A DNA stretch of 64,000 nucleotides from Anniella stebbinsi (Eukaryota; Chordata; Lepidosauria; Squamata; Anniellidae). Positions 31,873-43,230 of this stretch are shown piece after piece. The notes beneath the pieces were generated by a model, which ran no database searches, was not told where the DNA came from, and was given only the letters and a program-made list of their open reading frames with translations. The translations under genes and the position numbers were made by a program. The stretch lies in the NCBI GenBank assembly GCA_029215795.1, contig JARDYH010000003.1, forward strand, positions 99,480,609 to 99,544,608, given 5' to 3'. Every line of letters starts with the position of its first letter. The first letter of the stretch is position 1.

Positions 31873-32166
31873 GCAGGCACACTCCTCTCCTCCCCTGGCA
31901 GCAGGCCTCCCTCTCCTGCAGGTTGATGGCTTTCCCAGGCCCCCTCAGCCAGTGGCTTAAATATCCCTCCCAGGAAGGGAGGGGGACAGATGTAATTGTC
32001 CACAGCAGCTGGCTCAGTACCTGGGGGCCTGGTTCTGCAGGGAGTGGCAGTCTGCCAGGCTGAAGTCCTCAGGAGGGTGGTGGTGGCAGCAGTGAGGCCA
32101 GGAGGCAGGCAGGCAGGCACACTCCTCTCCTCCCCTGGCAGCAGGCCTCCCTCTCCTGCAAGTTGA
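31873..32166 (-). promoter_or_regulatory. 5' end of the L2 element with 240-bp-spaced duplicate segment
   Basis: GCAGGCACACTCCTCTCCTC, CCCTGGCAGCAGGCCTCCCT and CTCCTGCA(G/A)GTTGAT occur at 31,873-31,926 and 32,113-32,166 with one mismatch and an exact 240-base offset. This looks like 1.2 copies of a tandem 5' UTR monomer truncated at the insertion end. Promoter function is inferred from analogy with monomer-type LINE 5' UTRs. Confidence 0.5.
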
Positions 32167-32167
32167 T

Positions 32168-33626
32168 ATCTGATGGATCACAGAGTTTTTCATTGACCAA
32201 ATCAATGCTCTTAATGAGCTGCAATTTGAAAGCTGGTCTAACCCAAATCTGATAGAAAATGAAGTCCAGCTCAGGTCAAACTTTAAGAAGGCATTGATGT
32301 ACTATGTATTATGATCGACATGTAGTTTCACCTGTTTTAGGGTAGTCATGTGTCCTAGTATACAGAGGACAGTTCTCTGTTTGAAGATGTCTTTATTTGA
32401 AGGACTGTCCAGTCCAAGCCTGGTTTCACGGGGAAGTATCATCAGAAGAGAATGCAAAGACATGGAAGTGTCCCTTCTTCCACCTTAACTGCAGACTGAG
32501 CAGGTACATAGGTCACCTTCCCCACTCTGGTGAGAACTATTATATTTCTATGTAATTATAGTAACTGGGTTGAATCCAAACTTAATCATGCCCATAAAAA
32601 TCAATTGATTTAAGTTAGTCATGTCTCCTCTCCTCCTATATGTACCTGTCCTGACCCTAATACCATCTTCAGCAGTTCTTTTCCAGGAACCCAAGCCACT
32701 TTTCCATGGTTCTAAGTTTTGAAAATATTCTATATTGGGGGAGGGGAGAAGGGAGGTATCTTTTTATTCACAGAACAATGAACCAAAGAGAGGTTAATAT
32801 TACTATTCAATATATTTTTGAAATAATGCAGAGAAGTTTTTGTGACTATGTTTCCTCATAGCTATCATTATAAATGGGTGATCTGCTTATATATATAAAA
32901 AAATCACCATGAAGGTAAAAGGTTACTTCAATTTTTTTTAACATTTTAATTAAAACAAAGTAAGGAAGTGGATGAAAAAGGCTACATGTCTATACAAATC
33001 CATCTATCTATTAAAAATGTCTACAACCACATCAAACAAGCATCATTCACAGCTGTCTTAGGAAAGTACATGAATATATATTATAAGAGTTCCATAAAAT
33101 CAAGCTCTGTAGATTTGTTGAATTTGTTTTATTGTTCTATGCCATGTTTTTAACAGGGGGATTGTCCGTTGTCTAAACTGCTGACCTATAATAAGGTCTT
33201 TATGGAAAATGGACCATTTAGGCCAAGCCATCTTTAAAGGGTTTTTTACTGCATAATCCCATTAGTTAAAGACTTGACATCTCATTACTTTAAGTGTCTT
33301 CGTGGTTTAACTCCTTTTATGTATTAAGCAAAATCCTTCAGTTTGTTAAAGCAACAACTGAAAAGGAGCAGTTATACTTAAAAGTGGAAGAAATCTGAAT
33401 TGCTGACTTTGTTTTATGGGAAAATATCACTTCTGTTGGGGCATATTACATTCCACTTAGCCAAAGAAAGCTATTTTCTCCTCAAGTGACCCCTAAGTAA
33501 AGTCACCAAAGGAATACAAAAAAGCAACTCTCTGTTATCTTTTGCTGCTTTTGCTTTTTCTCGGCTACATGGCCTTTAGCTTAAGGTTCTCAGGATCAGA
33601 TCAACCAGTAATTTAATGTTCATCCT
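32168..33626. other. No gene recognised
   Basis: AT-rich. Around 32,340-32,560 a segment shares TACAGAG...GTCCTxTxTTTGAA-type sequence with 6,950-7,010. Otherwise nothing recognised. Confidence 0.4.
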
Positions 33627-33944
33627 AGGCTGACCATATGAAAAGGAGGACAGGGCTCATGTAACTTTAACAGTTATAGAGAAAGGGAATTTCAGCCAGT
33701 GTCATCTGAATGCAATTAGTTCCTGGTGAAATTCCCTCTTCATCACAACAGTTAAAGTTGCAGGCACAATACTAGAGTGACCATATACAAAAGAAGGCAG
33801 GGCCCCTGGAACTTTAACTGTTGTGATGAAGAGGGAATTTCACCAGGAACTAATTGCATACAAATGACATTGGCTGAAATTCCCTTTTCTCTACAACTGT
33901 TAAAGTTACGTGAGCCCTGTCCTCCTTTTCATATGGTCAGCCTA
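33627..33944. mobile_element. Palindromic non-autonomous DNA element (copy 2)
   Basis: Runs from AGGCTGACCATATGAAAAGG to CATATGGTCAGCCTA and matches 1,486-1,804 along the whole length with few differences. Flanks TTCATCCT and GCTATCCT agree at 5 of 8 positions, so the target duplication is weaker than in copy 1. Confidence 0.8.
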
Positions 33945-33954
33945 GCTATCCTCT

Positions 33955-34265
33955 CTGCAGTATGTGGTAAAATTATTTTTAGTAGGGCCCTTTCTGTGGT
34001 GGCCCCCTTTATGTTATGGAATGACTTCCCCATGAATCCTGCTTGGCTATGTCCATTATAAGCTTTAGAAAGTCAGTTAAGACATTTTACTCAGCATTTC
34101 AAGACTGAATAAGAGACGGATGGTGTCTAGTTTCTGGATTTTGAGGGAATATTTCAGGTATTTTACTGTTGCACTATGAGGTTTTGTTTTATATTTTTAG
34201 TTGCCTTGAGGATTCCTTGAGCCTAAAGGCACGTTATAAATTAAGTATGCAAGTAAATATTGCCA
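33955..34265 (+). pseudogene. L2-type LINE C-terminus and 3' end
   Basis: Plus strand: ALSVVAPFMLWNDFPMNPAW (about 33,985-34,045), then LESQLRHFTQHFKTE, then a non-coding 3' part ending AGGCACGTTATAAATTAAGT. The APxLWNDxP pattern is that of the L2 C-terminus. It is 5'-truncated at the DNA element. Confidence 0.65.
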
Positions 34266-35214
34266 AATACTTTTAAAGAACATGACCCTTCTTCAGTAGC
34301 AAGCAATTAGCAGCCAAATCTGTCTAATGAGTGACAGACCATTGGCTGCTAGCCGACTGTGCAGTGGCTGAAGGAAGCCATTTAGCACCACCTTCAGGTG
34401 GGAGGGGAATTGTCATAAACACACTGCATCTCCCAGGTTTCCTGCTCTCTTCATCTTCCTTTCAAGAAAGGCAATGCACTGATCTGAAGTTTTCATTCCA
34501 AGCCTGCTGTGATTATGATGGCGGCATCAAGTGAGTAGTGCAGACTTGTAATCAGACACTTGCCTGGTTACCTGCAGTGAGTATGAATTGTCTCCAGAAA
34601 AGCAGTCAAGGAAGCTTTAGAAAAGCAGTCCTTGTCTTTTCTTTTGTCCTTATGAGCCAAAGGTGGCAAACATAGCTATGTGTGGACATGGGCTATGAAC
34701 AATTATTTTTGCAAGTCTGGAATAAAGGGGAAATGGTTTTACTTCTTTCATTACAGGTGTAAATGCACAATTTTATACACACAATACTTTAACAAAATGA
34801 ACTTCTTAGGGGTTTGAATCCAGGTCCTCCCCAGTCACCATTCTGGCAAATCTAATTGCAGTAACACAAAAGGGAGGAAGGAAAGGAGCTAATCTAGCTG
34901 TAGACCATTGTTGTATTGGAATTTCTTTTATTAATACTGTTCTGCCCTAATGGCATGAGACTCTTTTACCAGAATGTAGGGGCTGGAACTTTTTGTGTTT
35001 TTGGGTGGCTAAGTTCACGGCATGATAACTTCGCTGTGGTCAAACCAACAGGTACCCATATCCCCACCCATATTCAGAACTTAGTCTCGTTTCTGCAGTG
35101 GAAAGCTTTAGAGACACTTCAGTGCTTGCCTATATGGTAATAGGGTGGGTGGGTTGTAGCATATCAAGTATTAGACATGATGGAGAGACGATGCAAGTTT
35201 TGTTTATCTGTACA
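34266..35214. other. No gene recognised
   Basis: Two plus-strand frames (34,331-34,534 and 34,916-35,140) have no recognised domain. Confidence 0.4.
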
Positions 35215-35432
35215 ACCCTATTCAGATGACACACTAAGACACAATGGCTAAGCATTTTGAGATAAACATGCTGGCTTAGCGTGTTGTATGAACCATGACT
35301 TAGCATGTTGTGTGAACCATTCCTAACCATGGTGGCTATGTAACCATGGTTTAAACACACTCGCTAACCATTTGCTGCAAAAGGTTAGTAGCTTAACCGT
35401 GGCTTAATGTGTTGCCTGAACAGGCCCTACTG
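35215..35432. mobile_element. DNA element with TTCAGANGACACACTAAG ends, related to family A (copy 1)
   Basis: From CTATTCAGATGACACACTAA to CTTAATGTGTTGCCTGAACAGG, complementary ends, with repeated AACCATGGTNGC and GCTTAGCGTGTTGT blocks between. A second copy lies at 46,360-46,552. Confidence 0.65.
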
Positions 35433-35489
35433 TTCTCACAACCCTTTATCTCCCTCACAACCTTTTTTCTTTGGAAATAGAGTGATGGG

Positions 35490-35490
<1 letters not shown>

Positions 35491-35522
<32 letters not shown>
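35491..35522. repeat. (ATC)n microsatellite
   Basis: Ten uninterrupted ATC units. Confidence 0.95.
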
Positions 35523-35529
35523 GGGTTTA

Positions 35530-35594
35530 TATAATGGTTGGAAGCTTATAAACACACACATAGATAGTTTATTTATAAGCTTCCAACCATTATA
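35530..35594. repeat. Perfect 23-bp inverted repeat
   Basis: Arms 35,530-35,552 (starting TATAATGGTTGGAAGC) and 35,572-35,594 (ending CCAACCATTATA) are exactly complementary around a 19-base loop. No mobile element is recognised around it. Confidence 0.85.
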
Positions 35595-35605
35595 AGTTTC
35601 CAGCC

Positions 35606-36079
35606 TGGTTTTTGAAAGTGCTGGCCATTCAGCTATTCTCTTTACTTGGGGTTTCTGTTTGAAGTCCAGATGAAACACCCTGTTTTGCAACCATTCTTTT
35701 AATTAAGTATAATGACTGACTGACTGACTGAATGAATGAATGTTGCAATAGGCTACTGAATATCATGTTGGTGCTCAAAATGGTTCACAATGGATTTGCT
35801 TAGCGTCATTGGGAATTGGGAATACTACCTTCCTTTGGCTGCCTGTATCAGGGTCCAAGCAATCATATCCAAATCTAGGCCAGAAACACAGAGGAAGTCT
35901 GGAGCAATTGCAGAGGTTGAATAAAAGCAGCAGGGTGGGTTCCTAATAGTAAAAAAAAAAAAGCCCTGGCCAATCCAAAGACTTTGTACTGTCAATTGCA
36001 GAGAGCAATGTTGTACACCCTGGCTCTTTTCTGTGCCTGAAGTGAGCCCTTTGCCTTAGATACACACAGTCCCTCCCAG
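35606..36079. other. Nothing beyond short tandem repeats
   Basis: (TGAC)n/(TGAA)n at about 35,712-35,742. A short LINE-like stretch may exist near 35,830-35,860. Confidence 0.4.
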
Positions 36080-36366
36080 GTTAGAGTGACCATATTTTGG
36101 AAACCAAAAAGGAGGACAACATGATCCACCCCCAAGGGAGCATCCCCACCAACATGTCCACCCCCAGGGGGCATGTTCAGCACCAAGGGGGGGGGGTGCC
36201 CACCCGAACATAGCCTTGGTCACATGTCTGATTTTACAGCACATAATTAAGACAAATCTGTTCTATGTTAAAATCACTGAAATAACCAATGTATCTGAAA
36301 TTAACCTCACTTATTCCTATTCTTGAAGCTTTTGCTGTACTTTGTTGCTATGCTCTATGTGATACA
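36080..36366 (+). mobile_element. Non-autonomous DNA element with GTGACCATATTTTGG end (copy 2)
   Basis: Opposite orientation to 4,300-4,622. Begins TTAGAGTGACCATATTTTGG, passes through GGAGGACAACATGATCCACC and ACAAATCTGTTCTATG, and ends near TCTATGTGATACAG. It abuts a family B element directly. Confidence 0.75.
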
Positions 36367-36712
36367 GGCTGCCTCTACAAGAGAGGTTTAAAGCTCTTTC
36401 AAGGCGCTTTAAAAAATTTACCTCTACAAGAACGGAGCGCAAATCGGGCGTAGAGGCGCGTTATCTCTCCGATTATGCGCATTATCGAATGCGCGTTAAA
36501 CAGTGAGTTTTATTTTGCTCCGGCCGTTAAAGCGCATTTTGACTATGTGAACAAGCGCTTATGCACATTAACTACTTGTAAAGCGCATTTTGGTCATCCG
36601 TTAATGCACTTCGCCGCCTGTCACCGCCTCTTGTGCAGAGGTATTAGGCGTAAATGCGATTATGCGCATAATCGCCTAACCAGGCGCAAAAGCAAATCCT
36701 TGTAGAGGGGAC
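36367..36712 (+). mobile_element. CpG-rich non-autonomous element (family B, copy 2)
   Basis: Ends GCTGCCTCTACAAGAG and CTTGTAGAGGGGACC. GCGC boxes are mostly preserved, and a 76-codon frame equivalent to that of the other copies is open. Confidence 0.75.
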
Positions 36713-37229
36713 CACATTCTCCCTTTCCCTCAAATATCTTTTCTGATTGCATCCTCACTGTGCTGCAAACTGCTGCTTAACAGCGCTTGCTGCTGGCTGG
36801 CGTTTTTATTTTTTTAAGTTCAATTATTATTTTTGAAACTTGTGTATGATTATCACACGTTTCTCTAGTCTAACATTGGGTGTTGTGAGTGGCAGACACT
36901 ACTTCGCCCATTCACACTTATCACTTGTATACATTAACTTCTCAAGGCTTGGCACCACTTTTCACATCCCGACTTTGAACTCCTGTCTACTTCCTGCACA
37001 AACACGTAACTCTGAGACCCTCTTTCTAAAAGGCTTCTGGCCCATTCTGTTTTGCCCTGTGGGCTGCTTTGACTGACCTCTCCTTTCCCACATTTTGATC
37101 TGTGGATGCCTCACCTCTGCTGAGCTCCAGGTGCCCAACTGCCCATCAAATCTGCAACAGGAAAGGTGCTGTGCTTGCCCAGCACTTCTTAGCTAAAAAA
37201 TGTGAGATCCCCTTGATTCCAAGGGCTGA
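36713..37229. other. Nothing recognised
   Basis: A 78-codon plus-strand frame (36,840-37,076) has no recognised domain. Confidence 0.4.
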
Positions 37230-37800
37230 AACTGCTCAAGGTGCAAGACCCCAAAGAGGAGGTTTGGCAAACTGAATTTGAAGAGTACAGCTCCAGTGTT
37301 GTTGTTGTTTTAAAAATAATTTTAAAACCTTGAACTTTAATAAATTTCTAAAAATCAACCTATAAACAGATCAGCTTGAAAGTTGGCATGGCTAAAGTCC
37401 TTCTTAAGAGCTATCATGATGCCAAGTTTCATCTCCTTATCTTTAAAAATGATTTTTAAAAAAAAAAAAATTAAACCTCAATTTTTTAAAAAAAATCCTA
37501 AAAATCAATGGATAAACAGATCTGCTTCTAACTTGGCATGGCTAAAGCCCTACTTAAGAGCTATCAAGGTGCCAAGTTTCATCTCTTTGTTTTTTTTAAA
37601 ATGACAGTTTTTTTAAAAAAAAAATTAAAACCTCAAAGTTTTAAAAAAATCCTAAACTTCAATGGATGAACTGATCTGCTTCAAATTTGGCATGGCTAAA
37701 TTGCTGCCTAAGGGCTATCATGGTGCCATGTTTCATCACTTTTTCTTTACAAATGCCAGTGTTGTAAGCATTTTTGTTAATTCCCATGGTCTATAAAGTA
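37230..37800 (-). mobile_element. Element made of internal tandem units (copy 2, minus strand)
   Basis: On the minus strand, units of about 120-150 bp repeat GATGAAACTTGGCA, TAGCTCTTAAG, TTTAGCCATGCCAAGTT and GCAGATCTGTTTATCCATTG, separated by A/T homopolymers. Same family as 21,786-22,620. The terminal AGGGGT motif is not evident here. Confidence 0.6.
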
Positions 37801-38617
37801 GAGCTGCCCCTTGGTTGGGGGGAGGATAGGGAAAATCTGGATTTTTCTCCAATTTTCATAATTCCTACCCATTCCTGGGTTTGTTACCAAAAATCCTGAC
37901 ATGTCCTGGTTTTTCCTGACATATGGTCACCAAATCCCAGGTAGCTACCCAAGCTCAGTCTCTTCCTGGTTCGAGCCCAAGAATCCAAGCAGTCTGTTTC
38001 TACAAGTCTGATTCACATGTTACAAAATCATACATGGCAGTCAGATGAGATCATCTACACACCAGCAGCATGACCATGATTTTCTACACGGAAATGACTT
38101 CCATGAAGGAGCTTTTGGTAGTATGTGAAACAATCCATAGTGTAGGCATCTTAGGAACTTTATTGCTCCCCTTGCTTGCTTACTCTTGTTTCTCCTGCTC
38201 TGCAGATAATGGAACTGATACCTGAAAGCTGTGAGGAATCCCTGGTAGTTCTGTTATCTATTCTGATGGACTTCCACTAAATTAATTCCATCCTTTAGCC
38301 TTGTCACTTCATCCCCAGAAGTGTTAACTACATGGCCACTTGCACATCACCAAAAAAGAGGAAACACAACACCAACAAAGAGGACAAGAGAGGATAGCAC
38401 TATTTTATATGTAAAGATGCAGATTTAGAAATAATTACTATTAATTTAAATCAAAATGCAATATCTCTCACCAACCAGAGTGACCAAGTGACCTGCGCGC
38501 CTGCTCAGTCTGCTGCCCTAATATTAACTGTTGATGGGCAACTTTAAGGCCCCTGATCTCCCTTCTTATGGTTCTTCATCTTACAACAAACATGGATTAA
38601 CCAATCTAAGGTTAAAA
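37801..38617. other. No gene recognised
   Basis: Around 37,900-37,935 CTGACATATGGTCACC resembles a terminus of the GGTGACC-type elements. Otherwise nothing recognised. Confidence 0.4.
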
Positions 38618-39110
38618 CTTTCAGAAGGTAGCCATGTTAGCCTTTTGCAACAAAAACAACAAAGAGACCCATAGCATCTTAAAACATAAGGTCAAACTGC
38701 ACATTACATCAATTATGTAATATGTAGTTGAGGCTTATCTCTTTTTTACTCTAGAAGAAATGCACATGATCCCAATTCAGATTGGGACCATCATGCATCA
38801 CTTGGGGAGGATTAAACTCCCCACCCACCCACTGTTTGCTTTCTAAACTCCCCCCTCGACACAGGGGGGAGTTAAAAGGCAGGGGGATTTTGGGAAGCAA
38901 ACAATGCATGGGAGTTTTAATCCTCCCTTCCTGCTGCACACTGGCCCCAATCTGAATTCAGGCCACTCACACTTACTCTAGGGCAACTGAAAAAGAAAGA
39001 AAAAGAAAAAAAGTCTCAGCTACATGCTATGCAATTAACGTAATGTATAGTTTGATTTTGATGCTTGTGGACTAAAGTCCACATCATTAGGTGCATGAAG
39101 TACAATCCCA
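38618..39110 (+). repeat. Dispersed repeat split by a long-TIR DNA element
   Basis: The left part, GAAGGTAGCCATGTTAGCC and CAACAAAAACAACAAAGAGA (38,620-38,690), and the right part, GATGCTTGTGGACTAAAGTC (39,058-39,110), are the two halves of a common reptile repeat known to me as ...AACAACAAAGAGTC...TGGACTAxAGTCCAC. They are separated by the element at 38,692-39,054. Confidence 0.55.
38692..39054. mobile_element. Non-autonomous DNA element with ~42-bp terminal inverted repeats
   Basis: The left end, TCAAACTGCACATTACATCA, continues to ATATGTAGTTGAGG. The right end, CTCAGCTACATGC, continues to ACGTAATGTATAGTTTGA and is its imperfect complement. Inside is a second palindrome with GAGGATTAAACTCCCC and GGGAGTTTTAATCCTC. 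No coding capacity. Confidence 0.65.
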
Positions 39111-39227
39111 GGTATGGCATGGGTGTAGAGGGGTGAAAGTAGTAAACAGTGGTGTCTAATGTCATGAAACACACAAGGTACAGTCTGTAACAATTCAGTA
39201 GAAGTTTAAATGTCTGCAAAACAAACA

Positions 39228-39752
39228 CAGTGGCTCAGTTCGGACGACACATTAGGCAACGGAGGACGGGGGGAACAATCGTCAGTTGTGTTGCTTATTG
39301 TGTCGTCTGGAGGGCAGCACACAACGCACACACAACTGACAGTACGTTAATCAGGCACTTTAAACAACGGAGCGAAACAATGGACTTGCACGTTGTTTAG
39401 CCCGAAGCCCCATTGTTTAAAGTGTCGTCCGAATTCGGAGAGCCCTCTCTCCGTGGACTATTCCGTTTCGGAATAGAGTTCTGCTGCCTAGAGCAGCCAA
39501 AACACTCCAACCGCTCTATGCAGCCAGCAGAACTCACGGTGCATGCTGGGATACGGCTGGGGGACACACGGAGGAGAAGCTGCAACCAAAATGGCCACCG
39601 CAAGTTCCTTGCAGTTGGGGCATTTGCCGGTTCCGAGCAGCGCCTGCTGCAGAGTGTTGTTTGTGGAGCTCCTCCTGCCTAACGCACTGTCAGTACGTTA
39701 TTTACCCCTCCATTGCATAATATGTCATCCGAACTGAGCCACTGACTGTTCA
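39228..39752 (+). mobile_element. Family A DNA element, complete copy
   Basis: CAGTGGCTCAGTTCGGA at the left and TCCGAACTGAGCCACTG at the right are perfect inverted repeats of 17 bp. The interior has repeated ACAACTGAC, TTGTTTA and GTCGTCCGAA blocks and a GC-rich centre with GCATGCTGGGATACGG. The CAGTG start is hAT-like, but no clear 8-bp duplication is seen. Frames of 64-89 codons are incidental. Confidence 0.8.
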
Positions 39753-40285
39753 GAGTGGCAATTTCTGGGGTTAACAGCACCTTAGCACTGCTGAATTAAT
39801 TAACAACTGGTGTAGAGCAGGAAATCTTCATCCTTGTTCATTCCGAAATGAAAAGCATCAAATGTTCTGATAAATTCTAATTCTGCTGTTTCACACTGGT
39901 GTATGAAAAATTTGTTTTTGTTCATTTTTGACCAGAATTTACCTAGTTTGCACCTCCTAGAATTGTACATGGACCACAACACAAACTACCATCAAAGTCC
40001 ATACATTTCTGAGCTTGCAGAACACAAAAATTGCATTAAAAGTGTGAACATTTTTAGAATTATGCAATTGATGCATATATTTAGGGAAATGTGCACAAAA
40101 ATACACACACATTTTCAAGTGAAAAGAAAAAAACAAAGTTCACAATCTGATACGAACACAAGATTTGAGGTGGAATTTGGAGAACCTTGACAAGCTTGTT
40201 TTTTTCCCCTAATTTGCACATCCCTATGTCACCCTTTGAAATTCTTTTGTAGGAGAATTGCAACTTTTAGGTCAGTAGTGGAGTG
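39753..40285. other. Nothing recognised
   Basis: AT-rich. A 95-codon frame (39,903-40,190) has no recognised domain. Confidence 0.4.
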
Positions 40286-40445
40286 CAGTGGAGGCTGGTG
40301 GCTCCAATGTCAATGGGGCAGTGAATCTACTCCAGGTTTCAAGCATAACTCTAAGGAGCTACCCAACGTTGGATAGTTCCTTTAGAGTTCTGACTAAAAG
40401 ATGGAGCATATTGGTGGAGTGTTCTGAGTAATTAATATTCTGTTT
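40286..40445. mobile_element. DNA element with GTGGAGGCTGGTGGCTCC end, partial
   Basis: Begins AGTGGAGGCTGGTGGCTCCA, contains CTCTAAGGAGCTACCCAACG and the partial complement TTCCTTTAGAGTTCTGACT. The right end is decayed. Confidence 0.6.
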
Positions 40446-41621
40446 TCTGTCAAATTTGTGTCCTGGTTCAGATGCTATAGTTCTGTTTCTGCAATTTTCT
40501 GTTTTTCACTGGGGGCATAGCCAAAGTGCATCTCACCAGCAGAGCACTACAGATCTTGTGCATCACTTGGCCAATGAAAACTACCCTGAAACTTTCCATC
40601 AAAGCAGAGTTGTAGATATCTTGATCCCACCATTGCACAGTAATGAACTTATCATGTTGGCCAATGAGATCAAGACATTTCTACACTTCTTTCTTTAATT
40701 GCCTTCACATGGAATCCCTCTTCTTAGCTAATCCATTGTTAAAAGGGACAGAGGTATTTGGTAACTATGATTCAAGGCAAACATTTCATATCTGCTTCAG
40801 GAAACAAAGCTATTCTTTCCCTCTTTCTATTGCAGTTATTTTGAGAGTATATTTATAAGATGATAAGCTGTAGGTAGAAGCCAAAACAAGCTCATTTTCT
40901 TTTGTAACGAACAGCTTTGTGCTAAACTTTTACTCCATTGATGATGGAGTAAAGTGATAAGTTCCATTATGTCCCACTTAAAGCACCAGATGAAATATGT
41001 TGATGAAGTACCCATTTCCTTTCATCTCTAGGTGGTTATCATAGAACCAAGAGGAATTTATCTTAGCAATTCAATATCACTTGTGAAGTGGTGCTTTTGA
41101 AGAATATAAGATGCTGCTTCATACCACTTCATACCTATTAATCCATCTAGTCTAATACTAACTACCTTGGCTAGTAGCAGCTCCCCAAGGTCTCAGATCA
41201 AACCTGGTATCTAGGATCCTTTTAATTACCAGAGACGGAAAATAGGATCTTACAGTGGAGGTGATGAAGAAATTATTTCAAAAGCATTGGCTTTAATCAG
41301 ATAACTGAGTACTCAGGAGAGCCAAACTTCCCCCAGCAAGCTGGTCCAGGTGGCTCTCTTGGGTAGAAGTAGGTGAGGTTTTTTATAGGCAAAGGTTAAC
41401 TACATGTAATTTACAAGAATGTTGCATCAGCCAAGTACTAAGTGAGCATGAGCAAACTTCAGAAAATACTTTGTTCAACTACGCATGTCTATCTCTAGGC
41501 AGGGTATGACCAACTTTTCAATTCATAAACACAGTCTTCCTTATCATATGCCCTTTGGCCAACTTCTCGAGTTAATAACACAGGCCTCTTCACCATGGTC
41601 ACAGCTTAAATTCCATATCAG
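40446..41621. other. No gene; one dispersed-repeat fragment
   Basis: At 41,103-41,225 TATAAGATGCTGCTTCATAC and AATCCATCTAGTCTAATACT resemble a widespread vertebrate repeat ending near CTGGTATCTAGGATC. The 80-codon frame at 40,456-40,698 is unrecognised. Confidence 0.4.
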
Positions 41622-41850
41622 AGGTTAGTGGCTCCAATTTCGGTGGGGATATAAATCCATTCTGGTTTTCAGTGAAAACCACCCAGAACTCTAAAGGAGT
41701 TATCCAAAGTGCTAAACCCAGCCCCCCAAATGGGCTAAATATATTGGAGAGCTCCTTTAGAGTTCTGGCTGGTTTGGATTGAAATTCAGAATGGATTCAC
41801 AGCCTCACTGAAATCAGAGGCCCCATTCTCCACTGGGACCTCTTACATTC
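41622..41850. mobile_element. DNA element with GTTAGTGGCTCC...GGCCCC ends, complete palindromic copy
   Basis: CAGAGGTTAGTGGCTCCAAT at the left and AAATCAGAGGCCCCATTCTC then CACTG at the right. Inner arms CCAGAACTCTAAAGGAG and CTCCTTTAGAGTTCTGG are perfectly complementary. Same family as 40,286-40,445. Confidence 0.65.
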
Positions 41851-42380
41851 AAATAAATGTGCACCCTTCCATCAAGCTATGACCCTCCTCTTTTCCTTAT
41901 CTGCTTTCTATAAATATGGCAAGTCAGTGCCCCAATCCACAGATCTTTGTGCATTCCAGTGGTCTGGGTAAGGGCTGTTGCATGTCATAGTCAACCCATA
42001 TACAGTTCCAAAGAGATGATTGCTGACAACAGTGGTCAATTGTTGGAGGAGGGTTTTCAGGGAATATGGAGGCCTGGAGTCAGTACGTGCCAATGCCATG
42101 TTAAAAGATGACAAGGACAATATGTGCTCCAGGTACAGGATATAGGGGTTACAGGCAGATGTAGTCATTGATGTAGACCCATTGAAATCAATAGGACTTG
42201 AGTTTGTCATGACTAACTTAAGTTAATTCATTTCAAAGGGTGTCAGTATAACCAAATCTGGATCCAAGACGCTATTTATAAAACTCCATGTGACACTGCT
42301 TCCTTTTCTTTTACAAATTCTACACTGCCAGCATGGCTCCACAGACACTTTCATGATGCAGACACCTTTTAATTTAAAAC

Positions 42381-42381
<1 letters not shown>
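41851..42381. other. No gene recognised
   Basis: A hairpin-repeat remnant at 42,163-42,230 (CCCATTGAAATCAATAGGAC). Otherwise nothing. Confidence 0.4.

Positions 42382-42440
<59 letters not shown>
42382..42440. repeat. (CT)n(CA)n compound microsatellite
   Basis: Eighteen CT units followed by about twelve CA units. Confidence 0.95.
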
Positions 42441-42889
42441 TGGTCTTCACTATTTCCTTAGAAATTATAAGACCTGACAAACTCCACAAGGAAGGGAGTC
42501 CAGTATTGACAGGGAGAGGGGAGCACCATCAAAAGGAGCTTGCTGCCTCTTGTCTCTACCAGCACGCCTCCTCTGATGATGTCAAAGTACAAAATGGTTC
42601 TTATGCGGAAAGGGGGCCTTGAAGTTTCCTTTGTGTATAGGAAAGTCCTCATGCAGGAGCCAGTTTTCTCATACAGAAATAGATTGCCATTGCTGGGTCA
42701 GGACAAACTGGTGAGAGTCATGTTACAGGCTTTTAGGATTGCTACCCTTCCTTCCAGAGAAAAGGAAAATGTGTTCTTCCTATCTGGTAGTGTCCCTTAC
42801 CCTATTGAGTTTTCACCAAGCATGTTCCTCTCTTTTCGACTCCCCACAGTCAATCCACCATCAAATTTTGTCCTTTCTCCCTTTACAAC
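42441..42889. other. Nothing recognised
   Basis: A 139-codon plus-strand frame (42,540-42,959) has no recognised domain and runs into a LINE tail. Confidence 0.4.
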
Positions 42890-43230
42890 ACTGCAAAATT
42901 ACCTCTCTCTCAAATTTATACTCTGCTTTTCCACTAAAATTAGTGCTCAAGGTGGCTAACAATAAAATACCCCCCCAAAAAAACCCAAAAAACATTATAG
43001 TTTAAACATTCAAACCATAAAATAAAACCAAACACCAGCAAAAGCACATCAACAAGAAGGAAGAAAAAGCAGCCACTAGATTAAAACCTACTTTAGCTTA
43101 CGAGCCCAAACCCTATTTATTCAGACTTTGATCTTTACTTGATAGTGGACAACAGAAATAGAACTAACCCAGTCTCCCTTGGCAGGGAGTTCCAAAGGCT
43201 GGGAGTGGCCACCAAAAAGTGCCGCCACCC
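42890..43230 (-). repeat. LINE 3' end fragment, L2-like
   Basis: The minus strand contains GGCCACTCCCAGCCTTTGGA and ACTCCCTGCCAAGGGAGA (C-terminal coding remnant, 43,165-43,215) and ends TTAGCCACCTTGAGCACTAA near 42,925-42,960. Confidence 0.5.

Larger units (their letters stand above)
29097..32167 (-). mobile_element. L2-type non-LTR retrotransposon, nearly full length
   Basis: About 3.07 kb. Order on the minus strand: two copies of a 54-bp GC-rich segment exactly 240 bp apart (32,113-32,166 and 31,873-31,926), the endonuclease frame, the reverse transcriptase frame, and a 3' end reading AGTATGGGGCGGTATACAAA then AAATAAAT repeats at 29,097-29,125. Target-site duplication is not certain: GATAT occurs near both ends. 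Both frames are broken, so the copy is inactive. Confidence 0.85.
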
